Assembly (NCBI GenBank): GCA_020725555.1
Contig: DYEU01000032.1
Coordinates: forward strand, 408,949-472,948
Length of the DNA: 64,000 nt
Direction: 5' to 3'
Source of the DNA: Desulfatibacillum sp.
Lineage (GTDB): Bacteria > Desulfobacterota > Desulfobacteria > Desulfobacterales > SpSt-501
Shown: positions 22,059-31,846 of the stretch, piece by piece
Position numbering within the stretch: position 1 is the stretch's first letter
How the letters are laid out: every line of letters starts with the position of its first letter
Notes under the pieces: model-generated
What the model was told of the DNA's origin: nothing
Seen by the model: only the letters and a program-made list of their open reading frames with translations
The model's database searches: none
Made by a program: the position numbers and the translations under genes

Positions 22059-23552
22059 TCATTCGAGGGTCACCTGGCGCACGTCGAACCAGAGCATCGG
22101 GTTTGAGCGCAACCCCTTGACTTCTTTTCGGAAGCCGTCGACCTGGTTCACGACGTAGGGCACGACCGAGGGCGGGTCCTCGGCGACCACCTGCTGCAGC
22201 TCGCGGTAGAGCTTGCGCCGTTCCTCAAGCGAGGCGGTCTGGCGGGCCGTGTCCAGGAGCCGGTCGACGCGCTCGTTTTTGTAGTGCCACAGCCCCGTGT
22301 TCCAGGATCCGGAGCTGTGGTACCAGGGATAGAGCGAGGTGTCGACGGTCGGGCGGCTGAAAAAGCCGTTGATCGAGAAGGCGGCCTTGCCCTCGACGTC
22401 GGCCAGGAACTTGTCCCAGGGGACGCGCTGGATGTTCACCTTCACGCCCACCGCCTTGAGCATGTCGCGCACGGCCAGCCCCAGGCGCTCGCGTTCCGGC
22501 CGGCCCTCGGGGACGATGAGCGTGGTTTCGAAGCCGTTCGGGTACCCGGCCTCGGCAAGGAGTTTTTTCGCTTGGGCGAGATCGGCCTTCAGCGAGATCC
22601 CCTCGTTGAAGAAGGGATGGCTGGGGGGAATGGGCGTGAGGGTGGGGCTGCCGTGCCCGAACAGGGCGATCTCGGCGGCCTGGGCCTTGTCGATCGCCAG
22701 GAAGACGGCCTTGCGCACCTTCGGGTTGTCGAACGGCGGCATGCGGTTGTGCATGATGATGCCGTCCCAGCTCGAGGTCGGCACCTCGTCCACCACCACC
22801 TGGGGGTGTTTCTTGAGCCGGTCGATCGCTTCGAGGGGAAGCTTCCAGACGGCGTGCACCTCGCCGGTTTCGAGCGCCGCGATCCGCGTCGCGCTCTCGG
22901 GGATGACGAGCAGCGTGACGGCATCGAGCTTGGGAAGGCCGGCCTCGAAGTAGTCGGGGTTCTTCGTCAGCTCCACGCGGTCCCCCGGCTTGAAGGACTT
23001 GAAGCGGAAGGGGCCCGTGCCGACCGGCTGGGTGGGCAGCGCGGCGATCCGATCCCGGGCAACGATGCGGGCCTGCCGCTCGCCCAGGATTTCCGGGAAA
23101 GCGGCATAGGGGAACGCGAGGGTGAATTTCACGGTGTGCCGGTCCGGCGTTTCGACCTTTTCGACCATCAGGAAATTGACGCGCGCCGTGGAGCCGGTCG
23201 CCTTGTCCTGGATGCGCTCGATGGTCGCCTTCACATCCTCGGCCTCGAGCTCGCGGCCGTGGTGGAAGCGCACCCCTTTGCGCAGGTGGAAGGTCCAGGT
23301 CTTGAGATCGGCGCTCGCCTCCCAGCGCTCGGCGAGATCGGGCTGAACGCTCATGTCGGGGGCGATCCGCGTCAGGGCGTTGAAGACCATGAACATGTAG
23401 AGGTACTCGTCCCCGCTTTTGGCCTTGGCCGGGTCGAGCGTGTTCAGGTTTGCGGTGAGGGCGATCTTCAGGTGGCCGCCCGCGGCCTCGAGCCGGGGGA
23501 TAAAGAAAAGGCCAAGGAGCAACACGAGGAAAACGGCTGTCGCCTTGCGCAT
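22059..23552 (-). CDS. dppA: Peptide ABC transporter substrate-binding protein (SBP family 5)
   Basis: Signal peptide; LNTLDPAKAKSGDEYLYMFMVFNALTRI; WTFHLRKGVRFHHG. Confidence 0.93.
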   Translation of the reverse strand: MRKATAVFLVLLLGLFFIPRLEAAGGHLKIALTANLNTLDPAKAKSGDEYLYMFMVFNALTRIAPDMSVQPDLAERWEASADLKTWTFHLRKGVRFHHGRELEAEDVKATIERIQDKATGSTARVNFLMVEKVETPDRHTVKFTLAFPYAAFPEILGERQARIVARDRIAALPTQPVGTGPFRFKSFKPGDRVELTKNPDYFEAGLPKLDAVTLLVIPESATRIAALETGEVHAVWKLPLEAIDRLKKHPQVVVDEVPTSSWDGIIMHNRMPPFDNPKVRKAVFLAIDKAQAAEIALFGHGSPTLTPIPPSHPFFNEGISLKADLAQAKKLLAEAGYPNGFETTLIVPEGRPERERLGLAVRDMLKAVGVKVNIQRVPWDKFLADVEGKAAFSINGFFSRPTVDTSLYPWYHSSGSWNTGLWHYKNERVDRLLDTARQTASLEERRKLYRELQQVVAEDPPSVVPYVVNQVDGFRKEVKGLRSNPMLWFDVRQVTLE

Positions 23553-23641
23553 GGGGGCGCCTCCTTCGGGTGGGGGTGAGAGGGCGGTTTCGACCGCGGC
23601 AACGGCACCCCGCGGCCGGGATCCCGATTCCGGGTTTTTCG

Positions 23642-23671
23642 TTCATAGCGGCCCCGGCGCGCCGCTGTCAA
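23642..23671 (-). promoter_or_regulatory. sigma70-like promoter for dpp operon
   Basis: Minus strand TTGACA-N18-TATGAA. Confidence 0.5.
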
Positions 23672-24598
23672 TCACCACCAGCGCCGGAGCCAGGCGATCG
23701 TGTCGCCGAGCGGGACGGCCTCGGCGAAACGGACGAGGGCGGGGATCTTGTCCACCCCGTCCATGGGGAAGGTGGTCCCGGGCGGGAAGATGGGGCAGAG
23801 GCGGTGGTAGCGGTCGCCCAGGATCTGGCGGCACTGGTAGTCGGCGATCCCCGCGGTCCCGTCGAGCATGAGGTTCACCAGCGGCTTTGCCCACTGGGCG
23901 TAGCCCCAGTCGTTCGCCTTGCCCTTGATGTGCTGCAGGTTGAGGCCCGTTCCGAGCGAAAACAACCGCACCTCGCCCAGGTCGGCGGGCGGGCCGTGGC
24001 GCCGGTCTTGGGTCTGGGCGAGGGCGCACATGGCGGGGTTGTTGGCGTAGACCCCGCCGTCGATGAAGCCGTCGACGGAGGGAAAGTAGGTCGGGGCGGC
24101 GCAGGTGTAGAGGCCCACGTCCGCCGCGCGCATCCCGGCATCGGTCCCCGGGCCGGGCAGGTTATGGAAGAGCTTGGGTTTCCATTGCCGCTTGCCCGGG
24201 TCGGGGTCCTCGTTGTCGAGATCGAAGCTGGGGATCAAAACCGGCTTCGCGAGATCCCCGAGGGTCGTCTCGCCGAAGAGACGGCGCAGTTCGCGGCGCA
24301 GGCCCTTGATGTCGTACTCGGCGCCGCGGAGCCGCCCCAGGTCCACGAGGTCGTCCAGCCAGGTGTCGTCGAAGATCGCCTCCGCCTTTTCCTCGTAAAG
24401 CCTGCGGATCTCGGCGAGATCGATCCCGCGGGCCACGGCGAGCGCGATCAGCCCGCCCGTCGAGGTCCCGGCCAGGAGATCGGCCGCCGCGAGGAAGGTT
24501 TCGAGTCCCGGGGTCGCGGTGAGCCGCTGCAGGATCACGGTCGCCAGCAGCCCCCGGATGCCGCCGCCGTCGAGGGAAAGAACGCGGGTGATGGCCAT
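23672..24598 (-). CDS. Patatin-like phospholipase
   Basis: VLSLDGGGIRGLLATVIL; GTSTGG; DGGVYANNPA. Confidence 0.92.
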   Translation of the reverse strand: MAITRVLSLDGGGIRGLLATVILQRLTATPGLETFLAAADLLAGTSTGGLIALAVARGIDLAEIRRLYEEKAEAIFDDTWLDDLVDLGRLRGAEYDIKGLRRELRRLFGETTLGDLAKPVLIPSFDLDNEDPDPGKRQWKPKLFHNLPGPGTDAGMRAADVGLYTCAAPTYFPSVDGFIDGGVYANNPAMCALAQTQDRRHGPPADLGEVRLFSLGTGLNLQHIKGKANDWGYAQWAKPLVNLMLDGTAGIADYQCRQILGDRYHRLCPIFPPGTTFPMDGVDKIPALVRFAEAVPLGDTIAWLRRWW

Positions 24599-24689
24599 GG
24601 CAGGCTCCTGGGTTCGAGGGTTCCTCCCCCCGGGAGGGGGGCGGGTTTTGCGGAAAAGGGGCCGCAAGGCGCGCCCCCCCTGGCGGGGG

Positions 24690-26015
24690 TCAGCGCGGAT
24701 CCGGCCCCCGCAGCGCCCATTTCTCCCGCGGGGGGTTGAAGTAGCCGAATTTCAGGCGCGGGAACTCGCGGCGCACGGCGGCCAGGAGCTCCCGCATGCC
24801 GAAAGGGATCTCCGGCCGGGCGGCCCGCGCCATGGCCTCCCGGTAGCGGAGCGGGTCGTAATTGAGGTTGCGCCACTGGATCATGTGCACCGGGTGGCGG
24901 CGCAGAAAGGCGCACAGCGCCTTGAACTCGGAAGGGGTGTCGGTGAAGCCCGGGGCGTTCAGGTAATTGATCGCCACGAAGAGCCCGCGCTCGAGGGCGA
25001 GGTCGATGCTGCGCAGGACATCCCGGAAGCGGAAGTCGCGGGGCCGGAAGTACGCCTCGTAGCAGGCGGGCCGCAGGCTGTTGACGCTGACGCGGATGCT
25101 GTCGAGCCCCGCCGCGCAGAGCGCGGCCAGCTCTCCGGGGAGGCTGGCGTTCGTGTTCAGGTGGATCGTGCCCCGGGCGGTCTTCTCGCGGATGCGGCGG
25201 ATGGCGGGGGCGATCGCCCGGGCGGCGGTCAGCGGCTCGCCCTCGCAGCCCTGGCCGAAGCTCACCACCGGCCGGCGCGCGCGCGCGATGTGGGCGAGGG
25301 CGACCTCGGCGATCTCCGCCGGGCTGGGGGTGAAGCGGATCCGCTCCTGGGTGCAGGGGATCTCGCCCCCCGGCTGGTGCGAGAGGCACCCCAGGCAGCG
25401 GGCGTTGCAGGCGACGGCGGTGGGCAGGGGGGCCTCGTAGCGGCCGAGGAAGAAGTTTTTCCCGGCCGGGCAGCCGTAGACGAGGGCGCAGGTCTCGAGG
25501 TGACGCCGCAGGCGGTTTTGCGGGAGCATCCGCCGCAGCCGGCGCACGCCGGCGCGCACCGCGCCAAGCGGCATGCGCCGCAGGTCCTGGCGCGGCTCCC
25601 AGTCGACCCGCACCGCCGCCGCTCGGAAGCGCCCCCCGCCCCAGCCGACCGCGCCGTAGCAGAAGAGCGGCAAGGCCCGCGCCCCGGGCCGCTCGCGGTA
25701 GGCGGCGTTCCAGGTGGCGACGACCCCCGGCGAGTTGAAGGCCGCGACCGCAAGCAGCGGGGTGCCGGGGTCCTCGGGATGGGTCGGGACCGGCTCAAGA
25801 CGCCTTCTCTCCAGGTGGTAGAGGAGCGGCACGCGCTCCGGGAGCAGCATCAGCTCGCTGGCGTGAGGAAGCGGCATCGTCTCCGCGATGGAAAGCGGCG
25901 CGAAGAACCCGCCCGCCATGCCGACCGCGGCGTAGCCGGGGAGGTCAAAGACCCGGCCTCCGGCATCGGCGGCGAGGCCGCGGACGTAGCCCTGGGGGGA
26001 AGTTTGCGACTCCAT
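24690..26015 (-). CDS. Radical SAM protein with unassigned N-terminal domain
   Basis: CNARCLGC (CX3CX2C); FGQGCEGEPLTA; rSAM TIM-barrel-like remainder. Confidence 0.82.
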   Translation of the reverse strand: MESQTSPQGYVRGLAADAGGRVFDLPGYAAVGMAGGFFAPLSIAETMPLPHASELMLLPERVPLLYHLERRRLEPVPTHPEDPGTPLLAVAAFNSPGVVATWNAAYRERPGARALPLFCYGAVGWGGGRFRAAAVRVDWEPRQDLRRMPLGAVRAGVRRLRRMLPQNRLRRHLETCALVYGCPAGKNFFLGRYEAPLPTAVACNARCLGCLSHQPGGEIPCTQERIRFTPSPAEIAEVALAHIARARRPVVSFGQGCEGEPLTAARAIAPAIRRIREKTARGTIHLNTNASLPGELAALCAAGLDSIRVSVNSLRPACYEAYFRPRDFRFRDVLRSIDLALERGLFVAINYLNAPGFTDTPSEFKALCAFLRRHPVHMIQWRNLNYDPLRYREAMARAARPEIPFGMRELLAAVRREFPRLKFGYFNPPREKWALRGPDPR

Positions 26016-26076
26016 CGGGGATCAAGCCTTCTTCGCCCGGCGGGCGGCGGCACGCCTCCTCGCCACGCTTCGGCCA

Positions 26077-26151
26077 CTTGTAAAAGGCGGCGGGCGGCTT
26101 GTCAAAGGGGGCGGCCGGCCCTTGACCCGCCCGGGATCCCGATGCTAACAG
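26077..26151. promoter_or_regulatory. Divergent promoter pair, radical SAM (-) / gctA (+)
   Basis: Minus TTGACA(26105-26100)-N17-TACAAG; plus TTGACC(26122-26127) with a TGcTAACAg-like -10. Confidence 0.4.
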
Positions 26152-26215
26152 GCAAAGGCCGACCGCGGAAACCCGGACGCGGCCGGCGCCGAAAAAGGAG
26201 AGGGGATCCGAGGCG

Positions 26216-27187
26216 ATGAGGATTGCGCCCGACAAGGTCATGGGGCTCGAGGAGGCCGTCTCGCGGTTCGTCCCCGACGGGGCCCACCTCGCGCTCGGCG
26301 GCTTCACCTGCAACAGAAACCCCATGGCCGCCGTTTACGAGATCATCCGCCGGCGCCGGAAAAATCTCCATATCTACGCCCATTCGAACGGCCAGGGGGT
26401 GGACGAGCTCGTGGGCGCGGGCTGTGTCGCCCGCATCGAAATCGCTTACGCCGGAACGGGCCGCTTCGCCCCCACCTGCATCCGCTTCCGCAAGGCGATC
26501 GAGGAAGGCCGCATCGCGTTCGAGGACTACTCCAACTACCAGATGACGCTCCGTTTCCTTGCCGGGGCGATGGGGGTCCCTTTTCTGCCGACGCGCTCGG
26601 GGCTGGGGACGGATATCCTTGCCCGCTGGGGGTTTTCGGAAGAGGTGCGTGCGGCCGACCCGCGGCTTCCGAAGAAGAAGCTCGTCGTCTGCGAGAACCC
26701 CTTCGGCGACTGGGCGGAAACCGATCGCGTGGTCCTCGTGCCCGCGATCCGGCCCGACGTCACCCTGCTCCATGTGCAGAAGGCCGCCCCGGACGGCACC
26801 TGCCGCATCGCCGGGCTCGCCTTCGCCGACATGGAACAGGCCCGCGCCGCGCATCACGTCGTCGTGACCTGCGAGGAGCTTGTCGGGCCGGAGGCGCTGC
26901 GCGACGAGCCCGAGCGCAACCAGATCCCGGGGGTGGTCGTGGACGCCGTGGTGCCGGTCCCCTACGGCGCCTATCCCACGGCCTGTTACCGCTACTACGA
27001 CTACGACCCCGTCTTCCTGAACGACTACCGCACGGCGGCGACCGACGAGCGGCGCTGGGCGGAATACCTCGAACGCTGGGTCTACGCCATGCCGGACCAC
27101 GCCGCGCGCATCGCCGCGGTGAAGGAGCGGCTTTCCGCCATCCAGGCCGACCCCCGCACGGGCTATGCCACCGGCCTCAAGCGCTGA
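26216..27187 (+). CDS. gctA: Glutaconate-type CoA-transferase subunit A
   Basis: MGLEEAVSRFVPDGAHLALGGFTCNRNPMAAVYEIIR. Confidence 0.85.
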   Translation: MRIAPDKVMGLEEAVSRFVPDGAHLALGGFTCNRNPMAAVYEIIRRRRKNLHIYAHSNGQGVDELVGAGCVARIEIAYAGTGRFAPTCIRFRKAIEEGRIAFEDYSNYQMTLRFLAGAMGVPFLPTRSGLGTDILARWGFSEEVRAADPRLPKKKLVVCENPFGDWAETDRVVLVPAIRPDVTLLHVQKAAPDGTCRIAGLAFADMEQARAAHHVVVTCEELVGPEALRDEPERNQIPGVVVDAVVPVPYGAYPTACYRYYDYDPVFLNDYRTAATDERRWAEYLERWVYAMPDHAARIAAVKERLSAIQADPRTGYATGLKR

Positions 27188-27221
27188 GGCGGGCGGGGGC
27201 CGTCAGGCGAGGGAGCACTTC

Positions 27222-27986
27222 ATGGAATACACGCGCCGGGAGCTGATGACGCTGGCCGCCGCGCGCAAGATCCGCGACGGCGAGATCGTGTTCTGCGGCA
27301 CGGGCATCTCGATGCTCGCCGCGATGGCGGCGAAACACATCTACGCCCCCAACAGCGTGATCATCTTCGAGACCGGGGCTGTCGACTCGCGCCTCGAGGA
27401 GATCCCCCTCGCCGTGGGCGACCCCCGCGTCATGTACGGCGCCTCCTCGTGCACGGGGCTCGCCGACGCCTTCGCCCTGATGCAGAACCCGACGACCGGG
27501 TGCCATGTGGTCGGCATCCTGGGTGCGGCGCAGATCGACCGCTACGGCAACCTCAATTCCACCGCGATCGGCGAATACCTCCGCCCGAAGGTGCGCTTTT
27601 CGGGCAGCGGCGGGGCCTGCGACGTCGCCTCCTTCGTCGACCGCACGATCCTCTTCATGCAGCACGAGCGCCGCAAGTTCGTCAACCGGGTCGATTACCT
27701 GACGAGCCCCGGCTGGCTCGACGGCAAGGACGGCCGCCGCCGCGCGGGGCTCCCCGGCGTAGGGCCGGAAGCCGTGATCACCGACCTGGCGGTGATGGCC
27801 TTCGACCCCGAGAGCCGCGAGATGTTCCTCGAGGCCTGGTACCCGGGGGGAAGCCCGCAGGAGGTCCTGGCGCACATGGAGTTCGCCGTGGACGTCTCAC
27901 GCGCCCGCGAGCTCGAGCCGCCGAGCGCGCGCGAGCTCAAGATCCTGCGCGAGGTCGTGGACCCCCAGCGGCTGATTCTCGGGTAG
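27222..27986 (+). CDS. gctB: Glutaconate-type CoA-transferase subunit B
   Basis: IRDGEIVFCGTGISMLAAMAAK...GAAQIDRYGNLNSTAIG. Confidence 0.85.
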   Translation: MEYTRRELMTLAAARKIRDGEIVFCGTGISMLAAMAAKHIYAPNSVIIFETGAVDSRLEEIPLAVGDPRVMYGASSCTGLADAFALMQNPTTGCHVVGILGAAQIDRYGNLNSTAIGEYLRPKVRFSGSGGACDVASFVDRTILFMQHERRKFVNRVDYLTSPGWLDGKDGRRRAGLPGVGPEAVITDLAVMAFDPESREMFLEAWYPGGSPQEVLAHMEFAVDVSRARELEPPSARELKILREVVDPQRLILG

Positions 27987-28032
27987 GCGGCCGGCGGAGG
28001 GCTCGCCCCCCGCGGCCGACCGGAAACGTCCT

Positions 28033-28050
28033 GGGGGGGGGGGGCGGGCG
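28033..28050 (+). other. G12 homopolymer plus GGG tracts (G-quadruplex-capable) between convergent genes
   Basis: ctGGGGGGGGGGGGcGGGcGGG. Confidence 0.6.
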
Positions 28051-28069
28051 GGCCGCCGCCCGGGAGGTT

Positions 28070-29350
28070 TCAGCCCGCGTTCTTGCCGCCGATCTCCTCC
28101 AGCCCCGCCTCCAGGATGGAGAGTCCCTGTTCCAGCTCCGCGTCGGTGATGACGAAGGGCGCAAGGACGCGGATCACGTTGCTGTAGGTTCCGCAGACGA
28201 GCAGGATGAGGCCGCGCTCGAGGCAGAAGGAAGCGAGCCGTTTGGCCTCCTCGGCCGCCGGCGTGCGCGCCTCCCCCCGCACCAGGGTGAAGCCCAGCAT
28301 CGCCCCCAGGCCGCGGATTTCGCCGATGATCGGATAGCGCCGCCGCCACGCCTCGAAGCGCGCGCCCAGTTTTTCCCCGAGCCTGCGGGCTTTCCCGAGC
28401 ATGTCCTCTTTCTCGAAGACCTCGAGCACGGCGAGGGCCGCGGCGCAGGCCACGGGGTTTGCGCCGTAGGTGCCGCCCAGGCCCCAGGGGTGCACGGAGT
28501 CGAGGATCTCCGCCCGGCCGACCACGGCCGCGATCGGCATGCCGGCCCCCAGGCTCTTGGCGACCGTGAGGAGATCGGGCTCGACCCCCCAGTGCTCGAT
28601 CGCGAACATCCGGCCCGTGCGGCCCATGCCGCTTTGGATCTCGTCGGCGATCAAGAGGATGCCGTGCTCGCGGCAGATGCGGGCGAGTTCCTGGAAGTAG
28701 CCCGGGGGCGGCGCGATGAAGCCGCCCTCGCCCTGGACCGGCTCGGCCACCACACAGGCGACGGCCTCGGGGTTGACGTGCTTGACGAAGAAGTCGTTCA
28801 GCTTCTCCGGGCCGACCGTGTCGCCGAAGGGCATGCGGTAGACCTCGGGGGCGAAGGGGCCGAAGCCGAGCTTGTAGGGCTTGACCTTGCTCGTCATGGT
28901 CATCGTGAGCAGGGTCCGGCCGTGATAGGCGTTCTCGAAGACGATCACCGCGGGCCGTTTCGTGGCATAGCGCGCGATCTTGACCGCGTTTTCCACGGCC
29001 TCGGCCCCGCTGTTCACGAAGAGGGCCTTCTTGGGAAAGGCGCCCGGGGTCACGCGGCAGAGCGCTTCGGCGAGCCGCACGGCGACCTCGTAGGGGCTCA
29101 CCATGAAGCAGGTGTGGTGGAATTTCTCGGCCTGCTCGCGGATGGCGGCGACCACCCGCGGGTGGCAGTGGCCGATGTTCATGACGCCGATGCCGCCGCC
29201 GAAGTCGATGTACTCCCGGCCCTCCACGTCGCGCACGATCGCCCCGCGGGCGGAGGCGACGTAGACGGGGGTGAGGCTGGCGACGCCGGCGGAGATGGCC
29301 GCGGCCCGGCGTTCCTGGAGGCTCTGGTTCGTGGCGGATGGGGACGGCAT
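28070..29350 (-). CDS. gabT: Class III aminotransferase (4-aminobutyrate aminotransferase-like)
   Basis: EYIDFGGGIGVMNIGHCHPRVV; LLIADEIQSGMGRTGRMFA; TVAKSLGAGMPIAAV. Confidence 0.88.
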   Translation of the reverse strand: MPSPSATNQSLQERRAAAISAGVASLTPVYVASARGAIVRDVEGREYIDFGGGIGVMNIGHCHPRVVAAIREQAEKFHHTCFMVSPYEVAVRLAEALCRVTPGAFPKKALFVNSGAEAVENAVKIARYATKRPAVIVFENAYHGRTLLTMTMTSKVKPYKLGFGPFAPEVYRMPFGDTVGPEKLNDFFVKHVNPEAVACVVAEPVQGEGGFIAPPPGYFQELARICREHGILLIADEIQSGMGRTGRMFAIEHWGVEPDLLTVAKSLGAGMPIAAVVGRAEILDSVHPWGLGGTYGANPVACAAALAVLEVFEKEDMLGKARRLGEKLGARFEAWRRRYPIIGEIRGLGAMLGFTLVRGEARTPAAEEAKRLASFCLERGLILLVCGTYSNVIRVLAPFVITDAELEQGLSILEAGLEEIGGKNAG

Positions 29351-29380
29351 GGCGATCTTCTCCTTGTGGGTGTTGGGGGT

Positions 29381-30091
29381 TCAGATGCCGAGATAGGCGG
29401 TCCGGATGTGGGGGTTCCCGAGCAGCTCCGCGGCTGGCCCCTCGAGCACGACCCGGCCGTGCTCGAGCACATAGCCGCGGTGGGAGAGCTCGAGGGAGTG
29501 CTTGACGTCCTGCTCGACGAGGAGCACGGTCGTGCCCTGGGCGGCGACCTGACGGACGGTGTCGAAGATGCTGCGGATGACGATCGGCGCCAGGCCGAGC
29601 GAGGGCTCGTCGAGCATGAGCAGCCGCGGCCGCGCCATGAGCCCCCGGCCGATGGCGAGCATCTGCTGCTCGCCCCCGGAGAGGGTCATGGCCATCTGCG
29701 CGGTCCGCTCCTTGAGGCGCGGAAACAGGCCGAAGACCCTCTCCAGGGTCTCTTCCTCGTGCGCCGCCGCCCGGGGGTTGTAGGCGCCGGTCCGCAGGTT
29801 GTCCTCGACCGACATCAGCCCGAAGAGGCGGCGGCCCTCGGGGACGTGGACCAGGCCCTCGGCCACGATCCGCTCCGGCGGGAGAGCCTGGATGGGGCGG
29901 CCGTCGAAGCGGATCTCGCCCCGCCGCGGGCGGAGCAGCCCCGAGATCGCGCGCAGCAGGGTCGATTTTCCGGCGCCGTTGCCGCCGATGATGCTCACGA
30001 CCTCCCCTTCCTCCACGCGCAGCGAGAGGTCGAAGAGCACCTGCACGTCCCCGTAGCTCACCTCGAGGCGGTCGACCTCAAGCAGCGCCAT
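29381..30091 (-). CDS. livF: Branched-chain amino-acid-type ABC transporter ATP-binding protein LivF
   Basis: GGNGAGKSTLLRAISGL; LSGGEQQMLAIGRGLM. Confidence 0.92.
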   Translation of the reverse strand: MALLEVDRLEVSYGDVQVLFDLSLRVEEGEVVSIIGGNGAGKSTLLRAISGLLRPRRGEIRFDGRPIQALPPERIVAEGLVHVPEGRRLFGLMSVEDNLRTGAYNPRAAAHEEETLERVFGLFPRLKERTAQMAMTLSGGEQQMLAIGRGLMARPRLLMLDEPSLGLAPIVIRSIFDTVRQVAAQGTTVLLVEQDVKHSLELSHRGYVLEHGRVVLEGPAAELLGNPHIRTAYLGI

Positions 30092-30803
30092 AGTCCTCTC
30101 CGAGGTAGGCCTTGATCACGCGCTCGTCGCGGGCGATCTCCTGCGGGGCGCCCTCGGCGATCTTGTGGCCGAAGTGCAAGACGGCGATGCGGTCGGAGAG
30201 CGCCATCACCGCGCGCATGATGTGCTCGATCAGGAAGAAGGTGATGCCCGACTCCCGCAGGCGGCGGATGACGGCCACCATCTCGTCGACCTCGGTCGGC
30301 CTGAGCCCCGCCATCACCTCGTCGAGGAGCAGGAGCCGGGGCCGGGTGGCGAGCGCCCGGGCGATTTCCAGGCGCTTGCGGTCGGCGATCGCGAGGTTGG
30401 CGGCCCGCATGTCGGCCTTGTCTTCCAGGCGCAGCAATCTCAGGACCTCGAGGGCCCACCGCTCGGCCTCGCCGAGCCGCGAGGTCACGGCGAAGGCGCC
30501 CACGGTGACGTTGTAGAGCACGGTGCGCGAGGCGAAGGGCTTGACGATCTGGAAGGTGCGGCCGATTCCCATGCGGCAGAGGTCCCAGGGCTTGCGGCCG
30601 TCGATCCGTCTGCCCTGGAAGACGATCTCGCCGGAGGTCGGCGGGAAGACGCCCGCGACGCAGTTGAAGAGCGTGGATTTCCCCGCGCCGTTCGGCCCGA
30701 TCAGGCCCACGATCTCGCCGGCCTGCACCTCGAGGCTGAACTCCTCGACGGCGCGGATCCCGCCGAAGTGCTTGCTCACGCGGTGGAGCTCGAGCAGCGT
30801 CAT
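30078..30803 (-). CDS. livG: Branched-chain amino-acid-type ABC transporter ATP-binding protein LivG
   Basis: GPNGAGKSTLFNCVAGV; DEVMAGLRPTEVDEM. Confidence 0.92.
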   Translation of the reverse strand: MTLLELHRVSKHFGGIRAVEEFSLEVQAGEIVGLIGPNGAGKSTLFNCVAGVFPPTSGEIVFQGRRIDGRKPWDLCRMGIGRTFQIVKPFASRTVLYNVTVGAFAVTSRLGEAERWALEVLRLLRLEDKADMRAANLAIADRKRLEIARALATRPRLLLLDEVMAGLRPTEVDEMVAVIRRLRESGITFFLIEHIMRAVMALSDRIAVLHFGHKIAEGAPQEIARDERVIKAYLGEDYGAA

Positions 30804-31846
30804 CCCCTCTCCCGCATCCCGGCCGAGCGCGCCAGCGCGCGGCGGTAAAGGCGCGTCAGCGGCTCCTGCAGGCCGCGCGGCTGGTAGAGCATGACGAGGA
30901 TGAGGACCCCCCCGAAGATCACCAGGTGCAGCCCGGGCAGCGTGTCCCCGAAATGGATGCGCGAAAAATCGCTCACCGGCCGCAGCAGCAGCGCCCCGAG
31001 CAGCGGCCCGGCGATCGAGCCGCGGCCGCCGATCAGGGCGATGAAGGCGATCTCGAAGGAAATGTCCAGGCTCATGACGCTCTTGGGGTGGATGTAGAGC
31101 GTGAACTGGGCCCAGAAGGTGCCGGCGAGCGAGGTGAGAAAGGAGCTGATCGCCATGGCGACCAGCTTCACCCGGGCGACGTTGATCCCCAGGGACTGCG
31201 CCGCCTCGGGCTCCTCGCCTCCCGCCGCGAGGCAGTATCCCAGCTTGGAGCGCGACACGGCCCAGGTGATTCCCACGGCCAGGACGAGCATCGCCAGGAT
31301 GATGTAGTAGTAGGGCTCCTTCTCGGCGAACATGAAGCGGCCGAAGCCGAGCTCCAGCGGCGGGATCTGGAGCCCCCGCGGGCCGTTCAGGAGAAAGGGC
31401 CCGAGCCGGTCGATGTTCTCGACCATGACGCGCAGCCCCTCGGCGAAGGCGATCGTCGCCAGCGCGAAATAGGCTCCCCGCATCTTGAAGGTGGGAAGAC
31501 CGATCAGCACGCCGACCAGGGTCGAGAGGAAGCCCCCCACGATCATCCCGACCCAGGGGCTGACCCCGTATTGCAGCGAAAGGACGGTCGAGGTGTAGGC
31601 CCCGATCCCGACGAAGGCGGCGTGGCCGAGCGGCAGGACCCCGGCGAAGCCGCCGACCAGGTTCCAGCTCGTCGTGAGGTAGGCGTAGAGGAGGAGCAGG
31701 ATCAGGATGTGGAGGTAGGTCGCGCTGCGCACGAAAAGCGGCACGGCGAGGGCGACGGCGAGCAGGAGGAGAAGCGGCGCCCGCGAAGGCCAGGCGGAGC
31801 CTGGGGGACGCAGCGGCGACGTTGCGGTTGCGGTCGAGGCGTTCAC
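30800..31846 (-). CDS. livM: Branched-chain amino-acid-type ABC transporter permease LivM
   Basis: NLVGGFAGVLPLGHAAFVGIGAYTS; GGRGSIAGPLLGA. Confidence 0.92.
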   Translation of the reverse strand: MNASTATATSPLRPPGSAWPSRAPLLLLLAVALAVPLFVRSATYLHILILLLLYAYLTTSWNLVGGFAGVLPLGHAAFVGIGAYTSTVLSLQYGVSPWVGMIVGGFLSTLVGVLIGLPTFKMRGAYFALATIAFAEGLRVMVENIDRLGPFLLNGPRGLQIPPLELGFGRFMFAEKEPYYYIILAMLVLAVGITWAVSRSKLGYCLAAGGEEPEAAQSLGINVARVKLVAMAISSFLTSLAGTFWAQFTLYIHPKSVMSLDISFEIAFIALIGGRGSIAGPLLGALLLRPVSDFSRIHFGDTLPGLHLVIFGGVLILVMLYQPRGLQEPLTRLYRRALARSAGMRERG

